From contig NZ_JAZGJQ010000012.1 of NCBI RefSeq assembly GCF_036408855.1, positions 4,365 through 68,364 of the forward strand: a DNA stretch of 64,000 bases, given 5' to 3'. Positions 58,612 through 64,000 of the stretch are shown in pieces (position 1 is the first letter of the stretch; each line of letters begins with the position of its first letter). The position numbers were made by a program, and so were the translations under genes. The notes under the pieces were generated by a model. The model was not told the origin of the DNA. It searched no databases and saw only the letters and a list, made by a program, of their open reading frames with translations. This stretch comes from Olsenella_K absiana (lineage in GTDB: Bacteria; Actinomycetota; Coriobacteriia; Coriobacteriales; Atopobiaceae).

Positions 58612-59037
58612 CTACCCCCGCGAGCCGCGCAGCCGGCGCACCCTGTGCGAGAGCTCGGCCAGCTCTTCCTGCGACAGCTGGTCCAGGTGCTCCAGCTTGT
58701 CCAGGTACAGGGCCAGGCTCTCGTTGCGCCGCGCCAGCATGAGCTCGTTGCAGTAGCTGACCACCGCAGCCGTGAGCACCGCCACGAACAGGATCCCCAC
58801 CACGCTGAGCGCCACCACGATCATGCGGCCGACGGCGCTCGTGACGGTGATGTCCCCGTAGCCGATGGTCGTGACGGCCTGGAAGCAGCACCACAGGGCG
58901 TCGCCAAAGCCGTCCACGCCTGGGTCCACCAGCGCGAGCAGCGCGGACGCCGCGACGAACGTCGCCAGGAACCCCCACGTGGCGCGGGCAAGGCCGGTGT
59001 TGCGCAGCACGGCGCGTAGCAGCTTGTGGTTGAGCAT
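58612..59037 (-). CDS. small two-span potassium channel protein
   Basis: A 141-residue protein with two membrane helices (about 21-38 and 68-92) around the pore loop, whose selectivity filter TTIGYGD lies at 56-62. This is the core of Kch/KcsA-type K+ channels. A charged coiled coil (NESLALYLDKLEHLDQLS) ends it. ATG 59037 has GGAGG 5 bases upstream; the longer frame to 59151 runs through the terminator of the next gene, so it is rejected. Confidence 0.85.
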   Translation of the reverse strand: MLNHKLLRAVLRNTGLARATWGFLATFVAASALLALVDPGVDGFGDALWCCFQAVTTIGYGDITVTSAVGRMIVVALSVVGILFVAVLTAAVVSYCNELMLARRNESLALYLDKLEHLDQLSQEELAELSHRVRRLRGSRG

Positions 59038-59058
59038 CGAGGCCTCCGACTCGAACAA

Positions 59059-59092
59059 GGCCCCCGTCCGCCCAAAGGGACGGACGGGGGCC
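59059..59092 (-). terminator. terminator of the giant surface protein gene
   Basis: GGCCCCCGTCCG and CGGACGGGGGCC form a perfect 12-bp stem with a 10-base loop; on the minus strand TTGTT follows. Confidence 0.85.
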
Positions 59093-59174
59093 TGCGGCAG
59101 CGAGTCACCGTCTGCCGCAGCGTGGAAATCCCGGGTGCCGGGTCCTCTCACCCGACGCAGGTCCCCGCAGGTCG

Positions 59175-62100
59175 CTAGCCACGGTCCCCGGAACGGTGAC
59201 GGAGCACCAGCGCAGCAACCAGGGACACAGCTCCGCCCAGGGCGATGAGGGCCAGCGCCCCGGTGCCCAGCGAGCCGTCGCCCGTCTGGGGCGCGCCCGA
59301 TGCGGAGGCCGCCTTTGCGGAGCCTGTGGCAGCGCCCGTGTCAGCGGAAGCGCTGGTCCCGCCATCGGTCGTGGCGTCGGTCGCGGTGCCGCTGCCCGTG
59401 GCACCTCCAGTCGTAGCGTCACCGGTCGCGCTGCCGCTGTCCGTGGTGCCTCCCTCGTCCGGCTTGAGGCCGGACTCGTTCTCGGCAGCAACCGGCCGGA
59501 AGAACCGGAGCAGGCCGGCGTTCAGATAGTTGACACGCTTCCTGGTTGCCGAATACGTGCTGGCAGAATCGGCAATCGAGTAGGTGTGCGTGACATCGAG
59601 GGTGACCGTCTGGGACGAGACCACGATGTTGTTGTAGCTCACGTCGCAGCGATACACCGTGCCATCGTCCTCCGCCGTCACCTCGTCGATGGCGTAGGTG
59701 GACGTGTAGGTCTTGTCGTCCTGGGTGCTGACGGTGGGCCCGGACGAGATCTCTTGCCAGGTGGGCTTGGAGGCCTCCTTGCGATACCAGCGGAAGAGCG
59801 GCTGCTTGTCCGGATTGGCGGAGCCGGAGTCGTAGTAGCTGCCGCTCATGTCAAGCGTGAGGGACTCCCCCATCCTGCGCGTGGCCTTTCTGGTGGACGT
59901 ATCGTTCGCGTCGCCTGTGTTGGCCTGGCCCTGGACGTTGATGCCGCTCACGGCCATCGCGTCGCCGGTCGGCAGCGTGGTCACGCTCACGATGGGCGAG
60001 CGCAGGCTCGCCTGCCTGCCCGTGCCGTCCACGACAAACACCGCAAAGCGGTAGCTGCTGCTGGTGGAGAGGCCACCCCAGACGTAGCTTGTGGCGGAGC
60101 CGTCCAGCGTGTAGGCATAGCTGTAGTGGTCATCATCGGTCGTGGGGTACATGGCGACCGCGTACTTGTAGCCATTCGCCTTCTGGTCGGAGGTCAGGAT
60201 ATCGTTCCAGGACAGGGTGACCGCATCCTTGCCCGTGGTGGCATCGTAGCTGGCACCGGTCATGGCAAAGCCGCTTACCATGGGGATTTCGGGCTGCTTC
60301 ACGTTGGTGACGTCGTAGCCAACGATCCAGAACTGGTTGGTGGCGGGACGCGTGCCGTCGACGGGCATGTCGGAGGAGCTCTGGTCCACCGCAAGCCTCC
60401 AGCTGAAGCCGTAGCCCTCGGCAGCCTCGGGCAGGTTGTCCACGGTGCCCGTGAACGAGAAGCCCGTGGAGCTGGACCTCAGCGTCGTGTAGCCACCCGA
60501 CAGCCCGAACACCATACCGGTAACGATCTCGTTTTCCCCAATGCCGAAGCCGGCACCTATCTGCAGAGCAACGGCACCACCCACGTCGACGGTCTTCTCG
60601 GTCTCGTTCTCGGCCGCGATGGTCTGCGTCGTGGCGACGCCCTCCTCGTTCGAGGCTATGGACCAGGCGTCCTTCCCGTCAAGCTGGTACGTGAAGGCAC
60701 GCTTGGCGGTAGGCAGCAGGGTCGTCTTGGTCAGGGTGTCGACGCCGTAGCTGGCGGGGTCGCCCTGCCTGTTGTTGAGGACGTCGGAGACCTTGTAGGT
60801 GAGCGGCGTGGAGCTGTCACTGCTCACGCTGGCGTCGAGGTCGTAATTCTCGACCGCCTCGTCCCAGGTCTCCTGACTCACGACCGAGGTGACCGGCGTG
60901 AGGAACACGGGCATGACGACGTCCGTCCACTCCGGGCTGCTGGAGTCGCTGACCTCGTACCAGTAGTACATGATGGGCACGGCGTACACCACGGCCTTGT
61001 TGCCTTCGGCCGCGTGCGCGTCGTAGTCCACACCGTACGAGAGCGTCGAGGAGCTCTGGTACTCGTAGCCCGCATGGCCCGTGAGCTCCCCCTCGAGCTC
61101 CACGCGCCCAAGGAAGCCGCCCGACGCCTCGCCGAAGACGCCGGCCTCTCCCTCGATGGACCAGCCGGAGCCAGAGGCGCTGCTGGACTCGGAGCCAAAC
61201 GCGGTGCCGCCGTAGCTGAGGTAGCCATAGCTGTCCTGGAGGTCCTGAAAGTACGGGGACCCCTGGAGCACCGCGAGCAGCTGCGGCGCAGTGTAGTACT
61301 CGGCCGCCGCCTTGAAGCGCACCTGCATGCCGTCGTGGTCCACGTTGGGCAGGCACAGGCTGATCCAGCATCCGTACTGCGTCGTGCCGTGGACACGGAC
61401 GCTCTCGTTTATGACGCCCTCCTCACCGGTGGTGTAGCCCCGGAGCTTGCCGTCAGACCACTTGGCAGAGAAGTGCGAGACGTCCATCCAGTAGTAGTCG
61501 TCATCCTTGCCGAGGTCCTCGTCGCGGTGGACGCCCGTGACGGCGAGGAAGCTCTCCTCGTACTGGCTGGAGCCCGACACGGCGCCCACGCGCACGTCGC
61601 CGATCCAGACCTGCTCCTTGCCCTTTGTGTAACGGTTCGAGTTCACCTGGTCAGAGGTGAGGCTGATGCTGCCGAGAGTGTCGAGGCTCACCCCAGCGGA
61701 GAGACTGAACGAGTAGATGTCTCCGCCCATGAGAACGTCGTCGTTCTCGGCGGCACCCTGGTTGAGGCCGTTCAAGCGTGCGGCGCCCAGGGCGAAGGGT
61801 GCCAGGGTCGGACGGTATCGGCCGCCCTGGTTCGCGTCCTTGCAGGCGGTCTCGGTGATGTGCGCAGCGTCCTTGCCGAGGGCCTTGCGGATGTAGTCGG
61901 AGACGACGAAATCGTCCTGGGATGTGTCATAGTACACGTAGCGGTAGCCGAAGTTGGCATACTCCGCGTTTGAGCTGCCACCGCAGTCCCAGCCGGCAAT
62001 GATGAGGGCCGTGGCCGTGTCGGTGTCGCTCGTCCTGAAGGTTCCGAAGGTGCAGTTGGCAGAGACCATGGCGGAGGCTGCCCCGACGGTCGTGCTCAGG

Positions 62101-63380
62101 GGGATATAGTCGTCGCCCAAGCCGTCGTTTACGACGGCGGAGAGTCGCTTTGCGGTGTCATCCCAGGTGTAGATGTAGCAGCGGGCTGCGTCGGTCGGGT
62201 TGTCGTGGTTCGTGGGCGCGGAGACGGTGATGGCAAGCTCTTCTCCGCCGCGGCGGTCGAGGTCGCCGCCGGCAAGGGTGACCACCGGGGCCTTCATGAG
62301 CTGCATTCGAGCGGTGGGGTCATCCTTGCTGTTGCGAATCTGGTTAAGCTCATCATCTGTGACGTAGTAGGACGCCTGGCCGCAGTCCACCCACTCCTGG
62401 GTGTGGCTCCAGGAGCTGTCGGACTGCAGGTCCCACATGTCGACGCAGGCCAGGCGCTCGCCGTTCTCGTCCTTGTAGCAGCCCGTGTAGCAGAAGACCT
62501 CGTCCACGCCGTCTGCGTCCACGTCCGCGGCGGCCACTTCGAAGTAGGCGTCGTACTCCTGCAGGTAGCCGGCCCGGAGGTACGCCAGCTCGCCAGTGTA
62601 ATCATTCACCTGGATCTGGCTGTCATTGACCGTGGGGCTGAGGCTCGCGACTTCCGTGCGGTTCCCCTTTGCGTCAAGCGAGAATACCTTTACCGCAAAG
62701 GCGCCGCTCAGCTGCCGGTTGCCGACCATGGTGTAGTACTGGCTCCCATAGGCGCGCAGCTCGACGACGTGGTCCTTGTAGCCGCTGCCGAGGTCTGCCG
62801 AGACGCTGGTGGCATACTTGCCGCTGAATCCGTTGTTGGTAGACCCCTTGATGACGTCATTCTCGTTGTCGCTGAGCGGCGAGTAGTAGCTAACGCCCTT
62901 TTGAACCATATCCACGGCTATCCCTGAATCGCCGCTCGTACCGTAGAGCTCGTTGATAGGCCAGAACAGATAAGCTCCGCCCATCCCTCCGTAGTCGTCA
63001 GAGATCGTGGTGTAGCCAATCAAACCTTCCGCGTACGTATTGGCATCGTAGAGCTGGTTGAGCTTCCCCCGCAGCGTGTATACGTTGTTTCTGGCGCCGT
63101 TGGCTGCCATGTAGACCTCGTCGTCGCTCAGCAGGGTGGTGCTCACGTTCTCGTCGTTGCCATAGGGGGCATAGGTGCCGGCGTCACCGGTATCGTCCGA
63201 GACGGTGAGGCCAAGGGCGGAGTACGCATCGGTGCTCAGCTGGCTGCCCTCCGAGTAGGGTCCGGGGCTCAGCTCGTCGTTTGCCAGCGCCGTCATGGGC
63301 AGGGCGGCAAATGCGAGCACCGCCGCGACCGCACCGGATACGACGGGCAGCCACCGCGTGCGTGTGGGGCGCGTTGTCAT
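59175..63380 (-). CDS. 1401-residue surface protein with degenerate sorting signal
   Basis: The signal peptide is cleaved after TALA (near 33). The N-terminal 850 residues form an unknown, probably beta-propeller-like part with FG-GAP-type loops (VDADGVDEVFCYTGC). A fibronectin III-like segment follows (AVTLSWNDILTSDQKANGYK, about 1075-1180), then an Ig-like one (FRWYRKEASKPTWQEI), a Ser/Thr/Gly-rich stalk, and at the end APQTGDG, a hydrophobic span and RHRSGDRG, a variant LPXTG signal. GGAG precedes the ATG. Its promoter has the shared regulon palindrome although it lies in the tRNA-bound island. Role likely adhesion or binding of a polymer. Confidence 0.75.
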   Translation of the reverse strand: MTTRPTRTRWLPVVSGAVAAVLAFAALPMTALANDELSPGPYSEGSQLSTDAYSALGLTVSDDTGDAGTYAPYGNDENVSTTLLSDDEVYMAANGARNNVYTLRGKLNQLYDANTYAEGLIGYTTISDDYGGMGGAYLFWPINELYGTSGDSGIAVDMVQKGVSYYSPLSDNENDVIKGSTNNGFSGKYATSVSADLGSGYKDHVVELRAYGSQYYTMVGNRQLSGAFAVKVFSLDAKGNRTEVASLSPTVNDSQIQVNDYTGELAYLRAGYLQEYDAYFEVAAADVDADGVDEVFCYTGCYKDENGERLACVDMWDLQSDSSWSHTQEWVDCGQASYYVTDDELNQIRNSKDDPTARMQLMKAPVVTLAGGDLDRRGGEELAITVSAPTNHDNPTDAARCYIYTWDDTAKRLSAVVNDGLGDDYIPLSTTVGAASAMVSANCTFGTFRTSDTDTATALIIAGWDCGGSSNAEYANFGYRYVYYDTSQDDFVVSDYIRKALGKDAAHITETACKDANQGGRYRPTLAPFALGAARLNGLNQGAAENDDVLMGGDIYSFSLSAGVSLDTLGSISLTSDQVNSNRYTKGKEQVWIGDVRVGAVSGSSQYEESFLAVTGVHRDEDLGKDDDYYWMDVSHFSAKWSDGKLRGYTTGEEGVINESVRVHGTTQYGCWISLCLPNVDHDGMQVRFKAAAEYYTAPQLLAVLQGSPYFQDLQDSYGYLSYGGTAFGSESSSASGSGWSIEGEAGVFGEASGGFLGRVELEGELTGHAGYEYQSSSTLSYGVDYDAHAAEGNKAVVYAVPIMYYWYEVSDSSSPEWTDVVMPVFLTPVTSVVSQETWDEAVENYDLDASVSSDSSTPLTYKVSDVLNNRQGDPASYGVDTLTKTTLLPTAKRAFTYQLDGKDAWSIASNEEGVATTQTIAAENETEKTVDVGGAVALQIGAGFGIGENEIVTGMVFGLSGGYTTLRSSSTGFSFTGTVDNLPEAAEGYGFSWRLAVDQSSSDMPVDGTRPATNQFWIVGYDVTNVKQPEIPMVSGFAMTGASYDATTGKDAVTLSWNDILTSDQKANGYKYAVAMYPTTDDDHYSYAYTLDGSATSYVWGGLSTSSSYRFAVFVVDGTGRQASLRSPIVSVTTLPTGDAMAVSGINVQGQANTGDANDTSTRKATRRMGESLTLDMSGSYYDSGSANPDKQPLFRWYRKEASKPTWQEISSGPTVSTQDDKTYTSTYAIDEVTAEDDGTVYRCDVSYNNIVVSSQTVTLDVTHTYSIADSASTYSATRKRVNYLNAGLLRFFRPVAAENESGLKPDEGGTTDSGSATGDATTGGATGSGTATDATTDGGTSASADTGAATGSAKAASASGAPQTGDGSLGTGALALIALGGAVSLVAALVLRHRSGDRG

Positions 63381-63455
63381 GGTCGCTCCAATCCTAGAAA
63401 GTCCACCTGCTCGGCTGATTCTGCCTGCAGGCTATAGGCGTTCAGCTTCTAGGTG

Positions 63456-63499
63456 ATTTTCGACGGCATGAAAGCAACGCGCGTCATCCCAAAGTATGA
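63456..63499 (-). promoter_or_regulatory. LuxR-regulon promoter 5 (giant surface protein)
   Basis: On the minus strand: TCATACTTTGGGATGA (63499-63484), exactly 22 bases, then GAAAAT (63461-63456) as -10. It drives the gene starting at 63380. Confidence 0.75.
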
Positions 63500-63654
63500 G
63501 GGCACAGCAACATGGGACGGCTGCAGCAGGCAGGCGGAGGGACCGGACACAACCGGAAGAGCGCCGTGGATACGCGCGACACATCAGGGGTCCCGGACGA
63601 TTCAAAGCGCGGGACGATTCGTACCAGGTTCGTTCCACCCGGACGATAGATACG

Positions 63655-63686
63655 AAAACAGGCCAGAGGAAATACCCTCTGGCCTG
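63655..63686 (-). terminator. terminator of tRNA-Val
   Basis: CAGGCCAGAGG and CCTCTGGCCTG form an 11-bp stem followed by TTTTC on the minus strand. The same unit travels with the two att copies. Confidence 0.85.
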
Positions 63687-63694
63687 CGAATTTA

Positions 63695-63769
63695 TGGTGG
63701 GCGTTAGAAGATTTGAACTTCTGACCTCTTCCGTGTCAGGGAAGCGCTCTCCCCCTGAGCTAAACGCCC
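63695..63769 (-). tRNA. tRNA-Val(GAC)
   Basis: On the minus strand the sequence folds as a full tRNA: acceptor GGGCGTT/AACGCCC, D arm GCTC/GAGC, anticodon stem CTTCC/GGAAG with loop CTGACAC (anticodon GAC, Val), T arm AGAAG/CTTCT with TTCAAAT. Discriminator A and an encoded CCA (63695-63697) end it. A promoter with TTGCTT, 17 bases, TATAGT lies at 63803-63831. Its 3' half is the attachment site for the islands to the left. Confidence 0.95.
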
Positions 63770-63802
63770 GATTATGTGCGTCGCCTGCGCAACGCCTGAA
63801 CC

Positions 63803-63831
63803 ACTATACGGGAGCTCGCCGACAAAAGCAA
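63803..63831 (-). promoter_or_regulatory. promoter of tRNA-Val
   Basis: TTGCTT (63831-63826), 17 bases, TATAGT (63808-63803) on the minus strand, about 34 bases before the tRNA. Confidence 0.75.
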
Positions 63832-63847
63832 CGAGAAACCTGGCTGA

Positions 63848-64000
63848 ATGCCACCCTCCCAGCTTCTCCACATTCGGCGGTGGATTGAATTTGTAAGCGC
63901 AACACTGCATTCCGAAGCGCAACGTTTGCATCAAGTCCTGCAGAATGCGGCGGAAGCGTTGCGGCAAGGCGTGCAATTCGGCCTTCCGGAGGGCCCTGGG
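63848..64000 (+). CDS. possible start of a gene running off the right edge
   Basis: From ATG 63848 the frame is open to the window end for 51 residues. The product (RRWIEFVSATLHSEAQRLHQ and further helix) looks like an amphipathic helical protein rather than a random frame. No strong ribosome site is seen. No family recognised; it could also be non-coding. Confidence 0.3.
   Translation, partial: MPPSQLLHIRRWIEFVSATLHSEAQRLHQVLQNAAEALRQGVQFGLPEGPG

Larger units (their letters stand above)
63381..63697. other. Intergenic region, 317 bases, between surface protein gene and tRNA
   Basis: It holds regulon promoter 5 (63456-63499) and the tRNA terminator (63655-63686). The rest shows no ORF or RNA. 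Confidence 0.5.

Noticed and set aside
59196..61973. A 925-codon open frame opposite the giant surface protein
   Set aside because: Antisense to a gene with signal peptide and sorting signal; no protein-like features of its own.
63704..63976. A 90-codon minus-strand frame over the tRNA
   Set aside because: It overlaps the tRNA-Val gene and its promoter in antisense-like fashion and has no ribosome site.

Overview
The window looks like a chromosomal piece of a high-GC Coriobacteriia member, most like Olsenella and its relatives in the Atopobiaceae. Three things point there: the GC-rich codon use, a Gram-positive exosortase (XrtG) locus next to LPXTG-like surface proteins and BspA-like repeats, and a MalT-like LuxR regulator. 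No plasmid replication gene, CRISPR array or complete insertion sequence was seen.

Layout. 1-739 is the start of galT (minus strand). 984-2854 is a small secreted Cys-rich protein, an ECF sigma factor and an RsgI-like anti-sigma factor. 2950-12318 is a run of single-pass membrane proteins, four of which start with a zinc ribbon; one (10439-11945) is frameshifted at a run of six G. 12491-16497 holds a TM2 remnant, a CPBP protease, an AEC transporter, a Lar-like zinc ribbon and a TatA with a C-terminal zinc ribbon. 16572-22327 is a sugar locus: TetR regulator, GPH symporter and GH36 alpha-galactosidase, divergent from a GT-B type glycosyltransferase-like gene across two palindromic operators. 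22523-33004 has an MHS transporter with a possible attenuator, DedA, a two-component system, an ACR3 arsenite transporter, a sortase-anchored beta-helix adhesin, a DUF1893 gene and an ECF S component.

33361-43088 is an unbroken, largely overlapping operon. It encodes a Firmicu-CTERM-type substrate, XrtG, a family 2 glycosyltransferase, a membrane protein, a 6-pyruvoyl-tetrahydropterin synthase (PTPS)-like protein without its catalytic Cys, a large PTPS-related membrane protein, a GT2-GtrA fusion and a PNPOx-like protein. This looks like a surface-protein sorting and glycosylation island.

44365-53224 holds a clostripain-like lipoprotein, an SPFH/zinc-ribbon operon, small envelope proteins and a large LuxR regulator. 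Four promoters here, and a fifth in front of the 1401-residue surface protein at 59175-63380, share the palindrome TCATACTTTGGTATGA, always pointing the same way and always exactly 22 bases before the -10 position. I read this as one regulon, probably controlled by the LuxR protein at 50066-52432.

The right end is a tRNA-Val(GAC) integration hot spot. The intact tRNA lies at 63698-63769, and two more copies of its 3' half with terminator lie at 57977-58063 and 54748-54834. They bound two stacked islands: one with a beheaded integrase, a K+ channel and the giant surface protein, and one with an AlbA_2/ATPase regulator gene between 43-bp direct repeats and a BspA pseudogene. Several small repeat families are also present: a 70-bp inverted-repeat element in two copies, two MITE-like elements, and a dispersed GGGCGAGAAGGAC motif that forms tandem repeats at gene starts.
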